Part shown: piece after piece, positions 49,594 through 57,567 of the stretch
Layout: every line of letters starts with the position of its first letter
Position numbering within the stretch: position 1 is the first letter of the stretch
DNA from: Streptomyces sp. 840.1
GTDB lineage: Bacteria; Actinomycetota; Actinomycetes; Streptomycetales; Streptomycetaceae
Assembly: GCF_003751445.1 (NCBI RefSeq)
Contig: NZ_RJUU01000003.1
Location: forward strand, 806,001-870,000
DNA length: 64,000 nucleotides
Direction: 5' to 3'
Translations under genes and position numbers: made by a program
Notes under the pieces: model-generated
Databases searched by the model: none
What the model saw: only the letters and a program-made list of their open reading frames with translations
What the model was told of the DNA's origin: nothing

Positions 49594-50585
49594 GGGCGTC
49601 CACCGCCCGCCGCCGGGCTGTAGCTGTTCAGGATCGCCGTACGGGCGGCCTCCGGCAGCTGCCCCATCATCGACATGACCCGCTCCCGGCGGCGCAGCGC
49701 GCCCTGCCGTACGGGCAGGCCCGGCGAGGGCTCCAGCTGCGGGACCACGGTGCGGGTGGCGTTGGCCGAGCTGATGCCCTGCCCGTAGCCGTTGACCTCC
49801 TCGGCGGCGAGCGTGGCGGCGTCCTTCTCCTCCGACATGCCGATGGGCCCCTCGCGGCGGCCGGAGAGGAACTGGGAGACGACCGGCAGATCGCTGGTCA
49901 GCAGCACCTCGCGCGGCCCGAAGGTGACGAGGTTGCGGCAGAACAGCATGCCCATGTTGTCCGGGACGGTGGCCGCGATGTCGAGGTTGTGGGTGACGAT
50001 CAGCATCGTCGCGTCGATCTGCGCGTTGAGGTCGATGAGCAGCTGCGAGATGTAGGCGGTGCGGACCGGGTCGAGCCCGGAGTCCGGCTCGTCGCAGAGG
50101 ATGATCTGCGGGTCCAGGACGAGGGCGCGGGCCAGGCCGGCGCGCTTGCGCATGCCTCCGGATATCTCGCCGGGCAGTTTGTCCTCGTCGCCCAGCAGTC
50201 CGACGATGTCGATCCGCTCCATGACGATCCGGCGGATTTCCGATTCCCTCTTGCGGGTGTGCTCGCGCAGCGGAAAGGCGATGTTGTCGAAGAGGGACAT
50301 CGACCCGAAGAGCGCACCGTCCTGGAACATGAGCCCGAACAGCTTCCGGGTCTCCATGATCTTCCGCTCGGGGCTGTTCACCATGTCGACGCCGTTGATG
50401 AGCACGCGCCCCTGCTCGGGCTTGAGCAGTCCGATGAGGGACTTCAGGAAGACGGTCTTTCCGGTACCGGAAGGGCCGAGCATCACGCTCACTTCGCCGG
50501 CGGGCAGGGTGAGGCTGACGTCCTGCCAGATGTTCTGTTTACCGAAGGATTTCGTTAGGCCTTCAACGACTACTTCGATTCCCAT
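49590..50585 (-). CDS. MceG-type ABC ATPase (MlaF/Mkl family)
   Basis: A 331-residue ATPase: Walker A GPSGTGKT at residues 37-44, Q-loop LMFQDGALFGSM, signature ISGGMRKRAGLARAL, Walker B IILCDEPDSGLDP and His in VTHNLD. The signature ISGGM, DEPDSGLD and a C-terminal extension of about 85 residues (with MSEEKDAATLAAEE) are typical of MceG. In mycobacteria the gene is usually apart from the mce operons, whereas here it leads the operon. First gene, so its upstream region holds the operon promoter. Confidence 0.9.
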   Translation of the reverse strand: MGIEVVVEGLTKSFGKQNIWQDVSLTLPAGEVSVMLGPSGTGKTVFLKSLIGLLKPEQGRVLINGVDMVNSPERKIMETRKLFGLMFQDGALFGSMSLFDNIAFPLREHTRKRESEIRRIVMERIDIVGLLGDEDKLPGEISGGMRKRAGLARALVLDPQIILCDEPDSGLDPVRTAYISQLLIDLNAQIDATMLIVTHNLDIAATVPDNMGMLFCRNLVTFGPREVLLTSDLPVVSQFLSGRREGPIGMSEEKDAATLAAEEVNGYGQGISSANATRTVVPQLEPSPGLPVRQGALRRRERVMSMMGQLPEAARTAILNSYSPAAGGGRP

Positions 50586-50760
50586 CGGCCCTCCCTCGAC
50601 GTGTAGGTGAACGTGGTCATCTGTCAGCGCTCCGGCTCTGAGAAATCCAATGGCGGCTCGTCACACATGCACCAGGAGGCGCACGTTATGTCCGCAGAAA
50701 CCGCCAGGACAAGCCGTTGAACAGCGGAAATCGACGAACACGGTGCTCGATGTGGATCAC

Positions 50761-50796
50761 TTGTCACCGAGTGACAAAGCCGTGCGGCGGCTTTGT
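50761..50796. promoter_or_regulatory. Overlapping palindromes upstream of mceG
   Basis: TTGTCACCGAGTGACAA (50761-50777) is a perfect palindrome with a three-base centre. ACAAAGCCG (50774-50782) and CGGCTTTGT (50788-50796) form a second perfect inverted repeat that shares its left edge. Two dyads in tandem, 175-225 bases upstream of the mceG start, are a strong operator candidate. Confidence 0.6.
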
Positions 50797-51053
50797 CGAA
50801 ATCTGCGCAAGATCTCCGGCGCGCGAGCCGGGGCAACTGACCCCCGGCAGCGGGAACCGCCCCTGGTCCTGGGACGCTACGGCTCAGTAACCTGCCTTCG
50901 CAATAGCGGTTCCTGAACTTTTTGCACGGGTGTCGACGTGCGGGTTGTTTTTGTACGGAGGTGAGCAGGGGCCCCTGCGGAGTTATCGGCAAGTGAGTCG
51001 TTCCGGAGCCTTCGCCGCCCTTCGAAGTGCTCACATTCGTATGGAACGGCCCA

Positions 51054-51132
51054 TGACGATGCCCGCCCCCTCCGGCGGATATTGACGATGCCCGCCCCCT
51101 CCGGCGGATATCCCGGACGGGACGGGCATCGT
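51054..51132 (-). terminator. Terminator with a duplicated 29-base arm
   Basis: A 29-base unit beginning TGACGATGCCCG is exactly duplicated (51054-51082 and 51083-51111). Each copy holds ACGATGCCCG, complementary to CGGGCATCGT at 51123-51132, so two alternative hairpins are possible. The element lies about 40 bases downstream of the secreted protein gene on the minus strand and should terminate it before the mce operon. Confidence 0.7.
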
Positions 51133-51174
51133 GAAACGGCGCGAAAAGCGGTGTTACCTCACCTCGCGGTAGTC

Positions 51175-52128
51175 CTACTTCACCGCGGAGTGCCAGTTCT
51201 GGGAAAGCACCTTGCCCGCGTTGGGAAGGACGAGCCCGGGGGAGGTGAGCGCGCCGCTGTACGTCGAGGCGTTGTTGAGCGTGAGGTGGTTGTTCCCGGA
51301 GGCCGACGGCAGGCCGGTCTTCAGGTTCACCGCCCAGCTCAGGATTCCGCCCAGACCGCAGCCGGTGGCCTTCGGCACGGAGAACGTGGTGTCGCCCTGG
51401 GTGTTCCCGGTGAGCGCGAACCTCAGCATCGAGCCCTCGGCGGCGTTGCGGGTTCCGTCGCCGTCGAACCGCTGGATGGCGACGGCCGGAGCCGTGGTGT
51501 TCTGCGGGCGCAGGATCACCGGGTCCGAGGCCGAACCGATGTAGCAGTTGGAGCCGAGGAGCGGGTTCTCCAGATGGATCCGGACCGGCAGCTTGACGAT
51601 CTGCTGACCGGTGGTGAGCCCGGACGTCAGGTTGAACTCGGTGGGCGTGCCTGCGGACTCCACCGTCGCCACCACCTTGTTCAGGCTGACGTTGGTGATC
51701 GAGTTGCAGACGCCGGTGACCACGGGAATGTCACTGGGGCACATGAGCCCGAGCAGCCCGCCGGGTATGGTCGTCGGCGCTCCCACGAGCGAGCCGCCGG
51801 CCGGCGGAATGACCTTGAACGTGCCGGCCGCGGTGTCCTGGATGACACCGAACTGCATGTCGTTGGCGCCGGTGGTGGCCTCGGTGCTGCCCAGCTTGAT
51901 GGAGCCGCCGGGCGAGTACGAGGACACGCAGGACGCGACGAGGTCCTGGCCGTCCGCCGCGAGCATGGCGGGATCGTCGACGGGGCAGCGGGAGAAGGGC
52001 GCCCAGTCCCCGTTGAGGTTCGCGGCGGAGGCGGCGGAGGCGGACAGAGGGGTCAGCGGGATCGCGACCACCGCGGCGGCGCCGGCGGCGAGCAGGCCGG
52101 TACGCCATCTCTTCGGGACAGCTCTCAT
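51175..52128 (-). CDS. Secreted protein of unknown function (317 aa)
   Basis: A Sec signal peptide (basic RAVPKRWR, hydrophobic core, cleavage after LSASAASA) leads a 280-residue mature protein with six cysteines and many Gly/Thr/Ser/Val beta-strand-like stretches, such as TKVVATVESAG-like segments and NSITNVSLNKVVATV. I do not recognise a named family. ATG start follows GAGGGAGT. It is the last of three secreted-protein genes upstream of the mce operon and shares no obvious motif with MCE domains. A lipid- or wall-binding role is a guess only. Confidence 0.75.
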   Translation of the reverse strand: MRAVPKRWRTGLLAAGAAAVVAIPLTPLSASAASAANLNGDWAPFSRCPVDDPAMLAADGQDLVASCVSSYSPGGSIKLGSTEATTGANDMQFGVIQDTAAGTFKVIPPAGGSLVGAPTTIPGGLLGLMCPSDIPVVTGVCNSITNVSLNKVVATVESAGTPTEFNLTSGLTTGQQIVKLPVRIHLENPLLGSNCYIGSASDPVILRPQNTTAPAVAIQRFDGDGTRNAAEGSMLRFALTGNTQGDTTFSVPKATGCGLGGILSWAVNLKTGLPSASGNNHLTLNNASTYSGALTSPGLVLPNAGKVLSQNWHSAVK

Positions 52129-52205
52129 TACTCCCTCAATTCATGGTGGGCCGAGCGAATGGGATGGTTCGGAAGCGACGACGGGAACAGCAGACGGATG
52201 CCGGC

Positions 52206-53711
52206 TCAGCGCTCCGGCTTGGGAACGTGCACCGGCTGGCCGTCCTCCGTGCACACCGTCTGGTCGTGCTGGGCCGCCGCACAGGGCGGTGCCTGGACCT
52301 GCTTCACGGCACCGGGAACACCGGAGATGGACGCGGTGAAGATGTCGTCCAGGTCCTCACCGACACCGCAGCCGGAGAACGGCGGCAGGGTGACCTGGCC
52401 GGTGAGCACGCCGCCGGTGGCCAGTGTGTATCCGGTCTGGACCCCGTCCTTGAGAAGCATGTCCCCCCGGAGGGGCAAGGTGAAGGGGCGTTCAGTACGG
52501 CAGTTGCCACCGACGTCCAGGGCGACACCGTTGACCTTCACGTCGTACAGCCGGAGCTGGAGCTGGAGCTCGATGGTGGTCACGGCCTCGCTGTTCCCGG
52601 GTCCGAGGATCTTCAGGTCGGAATGAATGTTGGGCGACGGCTTGCCGTCCGGGCCGTCGGCCGGCGGGATCTGGGTCATCTCCAGGGTCGCGGTCGTCGG
52701 CATGAAACCGAACGTCAGGAACGTACCCGTGGCGGGCGGCAGCTTGGGCTTGCCCTGATAGTCCAGGATCGCCGTCGAATCCTGGAACAGGTGGACGAGA
52801 CCGTCCTGGATCTTGATCACCGTCGCGCCCTGTTCGATCTGTGTGCACGCGACCGGGAACAGCGTGGCGGCCTTGAGCTTGGCGACGTTCGCGTAGCCGG
52901 TGACATAGGCGTTCAGGCTGAACTGGTCTTCCTGGTCGCCCACACAGACCGGTGCCTTCCCGTCCTGGAGGGTCGGCTGCGCCGGGTCACCCACCTTCGG
53001 GGTCGCCTCGTCACGGCTGGTGCCGCTGTCGCCGGAGGCTGTGTCCTCCTTGGTGCCGGTGGGCTCCGGTGAAGGCCACTCCGGGTCTCCGGCGATCCGT
53101 ACCGCGCCGAGCCCCAGTTCCTGGTCCGGTTCCGGGGCGCAGGTCAGTGTCACGGCTGCGGGCTCGGCGTCGGCGTCGCTGGTCTGCGGCGGGGTCAGCA
53201 CCGCGGTCAGCTTGCCCGCGGTGAAGGTGAGATCGCCGGACGAGCCCGCGGTCACCGCGGGAACGTCACCGGATGAGGTGAGGGCGAACTCCCCCGTCTC
53301 CGGTACGGCCACCGGGTCACCGGTGGTCCCGATCCACTCGGTCTCGGCGGTGTGCTCGCCCTGCGCCACGCCCATGGTCAGCTTGGTCTCGGCCTCGACG
53401 CCGGCCGCCCCGAGGCCGGCCAGATCCGGCAGTCCGGCCTCGGGCAGAGTCAGCTCGGTACGCACGTCCCGGAGCTGGACGGGCTTGTCCACCTCGCCCC
53501 CCTCCGGGACCGTCGCGGACACCCGGACCGAGACGGGTTTGTTCCCGGAGGGGAAGTCGCAGCCGTACTTCACGTCGATGTGGACGTCACGATCACCGGC
53601 GGACGCCTGTGCGCCAGGAATCATTCCGGCCATGAGGACCGCGGCCAGAACGGCTCCGCCCCGTGCCGTCGCACGCCCACGGCTCCGCCCTGCTGTCCCG
53701 CGCATCATCAT
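52206..53711 (-). CDS. Secreted DUF6801-like protein (501 aa)
   Basis: Signal peptide (GGAVLAAVLMAGMIPGAQA then SAGDRD) followed by a mature part whose first segment KYGCDFPSGNKPVSVRVSAT resembles the DUF6801 type found in actinobacterial secreted proteins. A Pro/Thr/Asp-rich linker of about 60 residues (near 220-250) separates it from a second beta-rich half with CVGDQEDQFSLNAYVTGYAN and CRTERPFTLPL. Function unknown. Three ATG codons in a row open the frame; the third (53705) is best spaced from GAAGG. It lies 77 bases upstream of the 317-residue gene. Confidence 0.75.
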   Translation of the reverse strand: MMMRGTAGRSRGRATARGGAVLAAVLMAGMIPGAQASAGDRDVHIDVKYGCDFPSGNKPVSVRVSATVPEGGEVDKPVQLRDVRTELTLPEAGLPDLAGLGAAGVEAETKLTMGVAQGEHTAETEWIGTTGDPVAVPETGEFALTSSGDVPAVTAGSSGDLTFTAGKLTAVLTPPQTSDADAEPAAVTLTCAPEPDQELGLGAVRIAGDPEWPSPEPTGTKEDTASGDSGTSRDEATPKVGDPAQPTLQDGKAPVCVGDQEDQFSLNAYVTGYANVAKLKAATLFPVACTQIEQGATVIKIQDGLVHLFQDSTAILDYQGKPKLPPATGTFLTFGFMPTTATLEMTQIPPADGPDGKPSPNIHSDLKILGPGNSEAVTTIELQLQLRLYDVKVNGVALDVGGNCRTERPFTLPLRGDMLLKDGVQTGYTLATGGVLTGQVTLPPFSGCGVGEDLDDIFTASISGVPGAVKQVQAPPCAAAQHDQTVCTEDGQPVHVPKPER

Positions 53712-53800
53712 CCTTCGTCATTTCCTTCCATCGACGGCGCAGACCGCACGGCAGGATCCCCGCGGTGCGGTCTGCTGAACGTTCGACTGCCGGCAGCCCG

Positions 53801-54418
53801 TCAGGTGCCGATGATGCTCGTGATCCCGGTGACGCTGTAGTCGCCCGTGAAGGTCGGGTGGTCCCCGTTCGCCACGATCCCGGCACAGGCGGCGGTGGCC
53901 CCCGAGACGGTCAGCTGGTGGGCGGAGGAGTTGGAGACCGACAGCTTCTTGGTGCTGTTGGTGTACTTGGCGTTGACCTCACCGGTGACCTTGAAACTGC
54001 AGGTGAGGACGGTGAGCTTGGCCTGGATGTTCTTGATGTAGCCGGTGGTCACACCGGAGGTGTAGTCCTGCGCCACGAGCTGCCAGGCCGGACTGGTCGT
54101 GGCGACCGGCGTCACCGGGCCGAGCGCACTCGTGCACGGGCTGGACGTCGTGCCGAAGGTGGCGGAGGTGATGTTGCCGACGGTGGCCGGGTTGCCGGTG
54201 GCGCTGAACGCGGAACCGGCCGCTCCCGCCGTCGGGCAGGTGAGCGGAATCCCGCTCACCGACAGCACCGTGTTGGTCGACACGGCGGTGAAGGGAGCCG
54301 GGTTGGGCGCGACCGTCCACGTGGTGGCGGGGAAGGCCATGGCCTGGGTGGCCCCGAGTACGACAGCCGCAGAAGCCACGCCGGTGGTGATGGCGATCTT
54401 CTTGAGGGTATTACGCAC
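53801..54418 (-). CDS. Small secreted protein of unknown function (205 aa)
   Basis: A GTG start with excellent GGAGGAA (six-base spacing). The signal peptide is RNTLKKIAITTGVASAAVVL then ATQAMA with likely cleavage before FPATTW. The mature part is rich in Thr/Ser/Ala/Val with four cysteines (LTCPT, SPCTS, LTCSF, AACAG), which suggests a beta-sandwich fold with two disulfides. No family recognised. First gene of the secreted trio; together with the next two it may form one transcription unit. Confidence 0.75.
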   Translation of the reverse strand: MRNTLKKIAITTGVASAAVVLGATQAMAFPATTWTVAPNPAPFTAVSTNTVLSVSGIPLTCPTAGAAGSAFSATGNPATVGNITSATFGTTSSPCTSALGPVTPVATTSPAWQLVAQDYTSGVTTGYIKNIQAKLTVLTCSFKVTGEVNAKYTNSTKKLSVSNSSAHQLTVSGATAACAGIVANGDHPTFTGDYSVTGITSIIGT

Positions 54419-55310
54419 AGTTAGTTCCTCCGATTCGACAATGCGGGTGGCACTGCTTGCGGGGACGTGCTTCACAGCTGCCCAAGGGGCAGGAAGCACG
54501 TCTACGAACCACTTCTCCGAGGGGGAGACGTACACTCTCGGCCACATCTAATCTGTGACAGGCCGTGACGTTACTTGCGAGAAACTTCGAGCACAATCCT
54601 GCTGGGCGAAATTGCTCGCACGGAGTTCTTTTCTCGTACGCGGCTTACTAACTCTCCCGAACCACTTGTCATTTAGTGCGCAGTATCGCCGGCGGTTCCT
54701 TCGGGCGGCCGGCACCGGGGCGCGTGGAGGGACGGCGGCGCCCTGCGTGTGCCCCGACGTGCGACCGGGAGGAGAGGCTCGGCCCACGGTGACCGCCGGG
54801 TGCGCGGCGCCGACGGCCAGGGGTGCGAGGGGTGAGCACTGCGGGGTTCACGGTGGGCGGGAGCATTCGCGCGGTGAACGCGCTCCCGTCGGTCCGTCAG
54901 CCCGTTCCGGTTGCCCGCCGTTCCCGGTCAGGCCGCAATTCGTCAACGCAGCCCGCTCCTCGCGTGGTAGCGCTTGTCATTCCCTGAGCAAGAGCGACAC
55001 CACCGATTTCCCACCCCGTCCCTCGGGATGTGCCGTAGCCACCGGGGTCCCGGCGCCCCGCCCCATTCGCCGCGTTCCGCGCGGCCGAAAATGTTGTCTC
55101 AAAGTGAGCAGTCCCGTCCCACCTGCACCGAAGCACCACGATGAGACCGAGATGTGTGGCCCCTGCACTTCGATCTTGTGCAAGTCATGTGCTCGACCGC
55201 TGACTTGGTCTATCTTCATCGCGGACTTGGTACGCACCTGTCGGTTCGTGGGAGCGCTTTCCCCCACTGCCTCACCCCCCACCGGGCGCCGGAGAGCGAG
55301 GGGACACGTC
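54419..55310. other. 892-base region without a convincing gene
   Basis: It separates the divergent secreted-protein gene (left) and the PucR-type regulator (right). The left 250 bases are relatively AT-rich (GTTCTTTTCTCGTACG, GCTTACTAACTCTCC, CATTTAGTGCGC), fitting promoters. An imperfect inverted repeat CGAGCA (54588-54593)/TGCTCG (54613-54618) is present. The middle is GC-rich without coding bias, and the final 170 bases hold another AT-richer patch (TCTATCTTCATCGC). Long frames here on the plus strand show no family features. Confidence 0.5.
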
Positions 55311-56525
55311 ATGCGAGAAGTCATTTCGCCATTGGACACAGGGGATCCGCTGGGGCCGCTTCCCCAGGAGTTCGCCGCGATCATGCGACCCGAACTGCCC
55401 AGCCTCATCAAGGAGATAGGCGTAGAAGTCACCCGCGCCTATCCGGAATACGCGCGTCTGCTCAGCGGACCCAATGGCCAGGCCATTCGCGTGGGTGTCG
55501 AACAGAGTCTCTCCTCGTTCGTGGACCTGGTCGCGGAACCTTCCACTTCCACCTCGCTGCGCGACGACATGTGCCGCCGGTTCGGACGGTTCGAGGCGTA
55601 CGAGGGCCGCACCATGGAAACGCTCCAGGGCGCCTACCGGCTCGGCGCACGTGTCGCGCTGCGGCGGGCGAAGAAGGTCGGCCGCAGTTACAACTTCTCA
55701 CCGACCCTGATGCTCAGTTTCGCGGACGCCCTCTTCACCTACATCGACGAGCTCGAATCGCTCTCCCGCGAGGGCTTCCTGGAGGTGCAGTCCCAGTCGG
55801 GCGAGCAGAGCGAGGCCATGCGCCGGCGCCTGCTCCACCTGATCCTGGCCGGGCGCCCCGTACCCCGTTCCGCCATCGCCGAGCTGTGCGAGCAGACCGG
55901 GTGGACACTGCCCGACCAGGTCACTCTCGTCGCGGCACGCGCCCCGGCGGGGCTGGACCGGGTCAGCGCCGACCGGGACATCCTGGTCGATCTGAGCGAC
56001 CCCCAGCCGCATTTACTCATCCCCGGCCCCCTCGACGACGCGCGAAGATCCATGCTCGGCCAGGCGCTCCTCGGCACCCGGGCCGCGATCGGGCTGACCG
56101 TCCCCACCGCCCTGGCCTCGGACTCGATCCGCTGGGCGAGGAGGGTCCTGGAACTCGTGGACGCGGGGGTCATCGACGACGCGCCGTTCATCCTCTGCGA
56201 GGACCACCTCATCACCCTGTGGCTGCTGTCGGACCCGGTCCTCCTGGACCAGCTCGCCCGGCGGGAGCTCGCCCCCATCGCCTCGATCAGCGCCACCCGC
56301 CGGGAGCGCCTCGTCGAGACCCTGCGCATCTGGCTCGACACCCGCGGCACGGCGGCCCACATGGGCGAACTCCTGGATGTGCACCCGCAGACCGTGCGCT
56401 ACCGCATGCGCAACCTGGAATCCATCTTCGGCGAGCAACTGGTGGACCCCGAGAGCAGGTTCTCCACCGAGGCCGTGCTGCGGGCGCTGCAACTGCAGTC
56501 CCGGAGCCAGGAGTCCACGCCGTAG
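55311..56525 (+). CDS. PucR-type helix-turn-helix regulator
   Basis: A 404-residue regulator. The N-terminal half (residues 1-170) is a helical sensory region with FGRFEAYEGRTMETLQGAYR, typical of actinobacterial PucR/CdaR-type proteins. The C-terminal part carries the PucR HTH_30 domain: LVETLRIWLDTRGTAAHMGE then LLDVHPQTVRYRMRNLESIF. Proteins of this type are found near mce and fatty-acid genes in streptomycetes and may respond to lipid metabolites, which is not shown here. ATG at 55311 follows GCGAGGGG. Likely controls neighbouring SCP2/dehydrogenase or secreted-protein genes. Confidence 0.85.
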   Translation: MREVISPLDTGDPLGPLPQEFAAIMRPELPSLIKEIGVEVTRAYPEYARLLSGPNGQAIRVGVEQSLSSFVDLVAEPSTSTSLRDDMCRRFGRFEAYEGRTMETLQGAYRLGARVALRRAKKVGRSYNFSPTLMLSFADALFTYIDELESLSREGFLEVQSQSGEQSEAMRRRLLHLILAGRPVPRSAIAELCEQTGWTLPDQVTLVAARAPAGLDRVSADRDILVDLSDPQPHLLIPGPLDDARRSMLGQALLGTRAAIGLTVPTALASDSIRWARRVLELVDAGVIDDAPFILCEDHLITLWLLSDPVLLDQLARRELAPIASISATRRERLVETLRIWLDTRGTAAHMGELLDVHPQTVRYRMRNLESIFGEQLVDPESRFSTEAVLRALQLQSRSQESTP

Positions 56526-56577
56526 AAGTCCCGCAGAACGGTTTCCGGCCGGATCACGGCCCTCACGTCGAGTCAAC

Positions 56578-56591
56578 TTACTTATGGGTAA
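56578..56591. promoter_or_regulatory. TTAC-N6-GTAA box, copy 1
   Basis: TTACTTATGGGTAA lies 53 bases after the regulator gene and upstream of the 87-residue protein gene. It resembles, with two mismatches to the symmetric form, the two boxes at 57051 and 57067. Probably a regulator site for the small gene. Confidence 0.5.
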
Positions 56592-56743
56592 GGCGAAATA
56601 CCCGGTCACTCCCAAACGGTTGCCACACGGAGACGTTCTCAACGAGAAACCCGGAACTGCGTCCCGTTATATGGAGGAGTCGGCCGCCCACCCGGCGGCC
56701 GCACCGCATGACCTCCTGGCCACCATTCGAGAGGGATACCCCC

Positions 56744-57007
56744 ATGACCGCCTCGCACCTGCTCGTCCCCGTGCCGATCCCGGACCGGGTCGCCGCGCTG
56801 ATCGGCTCCTGCATCCCGCAGCACGTACTGGAGGCGGAGTTCGACGCCGAGTGCGCCGCCCGCGAGGTCCGCAGGTTCCGCGGTCCGCGGCTCGGCATCG
56901 AGGACCAGGCCGACCGCGAGCAGGCCCTCTCCGAGCTGGCCCGCGCCAACAAGTTCCTGGCCGCCCACCACCCCCTGCTGACGGTGCGCCCCGGCAGCGC
57001 TTGGTGA
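56744..57007 (+). CDS. Small conserved-looking protein of unknown function (87 aa)
   Basis: An 87-residue acidic protein with no signal peptide or membrane helix, mostly helical by pattern (VLEAEFDAECAAREVRRFRG then EQALSELARANKFLAAHHPL). ATG at 56744 follows GAGAGGGAT. Codon use fits a real gene. I do not recognise a family. Its placement between TTAC boxes and before an SCP2/acyl-CoA dehydrogenase pair suggests a lipid-metabolism setting. Confidence 0.6.
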   Translation: MTASHLLVPVPIPDRVAALIGSCIPQHVLEAEFDAECAAREVRRFRGPRLGIEDQADREQALSELARANKFLAAHHPLLTVRPGSAW

Positions 57008-57050
57008 CCGGAGGGGGCCGTGCTTGCGGAGGGGCGGCCCGACGCTTACC

Positions 57051-57080
57051 TTACTCAAAAGTAAGTTTACTCCAGAGTAA
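57051..57080. promoter_or_regulatory. Two TTACT-N4-AGTAA boxes at the SCP2 promoter
   Basis: TTACTCAAAAGTAA (57051-57064) and TTACTCCAGAGTAA (57067-57080) are perfect palindromic boxes in tandem, ending ten bases before the GTG of the SCP2 gene and leaving room only for AAGGAA. A regulator bound here would block both the promoter and ribosome access. Confidence 0.7.
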
Positions 57081-57089
57081 GGAACTGGC

Positions 57090-57563
57090 GTGGCCGACAA
57101 CAGCAGCGGCAACCTCACCGGTGAACTGGCCGCACTCGACTTCGCGGCCGTCTCCCCGCCGGAGTTCGCGCGGATCGTGAAGGGCCTGTCCGCCAGGCAG
57201 CTCGGCGAGGTCATGCACGGCGAACTGCGCGCCCGGGTGCTCGGCGAGGTCTTCGGCCGGATGCGGCAGCAGTTCCGCCCGGACGCCGCGGGACAGCTCA
57301 AGGCGCTGATCCGCTGGAAGATCACCGGGGACAGCGACGCGGTCTTCGAGACCTCGATCGCGGACGGCACCTGCACCATCAGTGAGGGCCGCTCCGACGC
57401 CGAACCGCGCACGACCCTGGTGATGGGGGACGCCGACTTCCTCAAACTGGTCTCCGGCAACGGCAATCCGGTGACGATGTTCATGATGCGCAAGCTGAAG
57501 GTGGCCGGCGACGTCGGCCTCGCCTCGGGCCTCACCCGCTACTTCGACATCCCGAAGGCCTGA
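57090..57563 (+). CDS. SCP2 sterol-binding domain protein
   Basis: A 157-residue protein of the sterol carrier protein 2 fold. It has WKITGDSDAVFETSIADGTC, DAEPRTTLVMGDADFLKLVS, and the terminal GNPVTMFMMRKLKVAGDVGL that forms the hydrophobic pocket floor. Such proteins bind fatty acyl-CoA or sterols in the cytoplasm. GTG start after AAGGAACTGGC. It is followed four bases later by the acyl-CoA dehydrogenase gene, suggesting it hands over acyl or steroid substrates. Confidence 0.85.
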   Translation: MADNSSGNLTGELAALDFAAVSPPEFARIVKGLSARQLGEVMHGELRARVLGEVFGRMRQQFRPDAAGQLKALIRWKITGDSDAVFETSIADGTCTISEGRSDAEPRTTLVMGDADFLKLVSGNGNPVTMFMMRKLKVAGDVGLASGLTRYFDIPKA

Positions 57564-57567
57564 GCCG

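Larger units (their letters stand above)
50586..51174. other. Control region between mceG and the secreted-protein genes
   Basis: No convincing gene. It includes the palindromes at 50761-50796, probably an operator for the mce operon, and the duplicated terminator at 51054-51132. A leftward frame (50624-51034) of 136 residues has no family features and mixed codon use. The AT-richer stretch 50910-50990 (GTTTTTGTACGGAG) might hold a promoter. Confidence 0.5.

Noticed and set aside
50624..51034. 136-residue minus-strand frame upstream of mceG
   Set aside because: Mixed codon use, no ribosome-binding site or motif; overlaps the operator and promoter region.
50586..51174. KstR-type cholesterol operator ahead of the mce operon
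   Set aside because: No TAGAAC-type dyad was found; the dyads present have a different sequence, so a cholesterol label is not justified.
54555..55310. Upstream extension of the PucR-type gene (252 extra codons)
   Set aside because: No domain in the extension and composition unlike coding sequence; ATG at 55311 fits the family.
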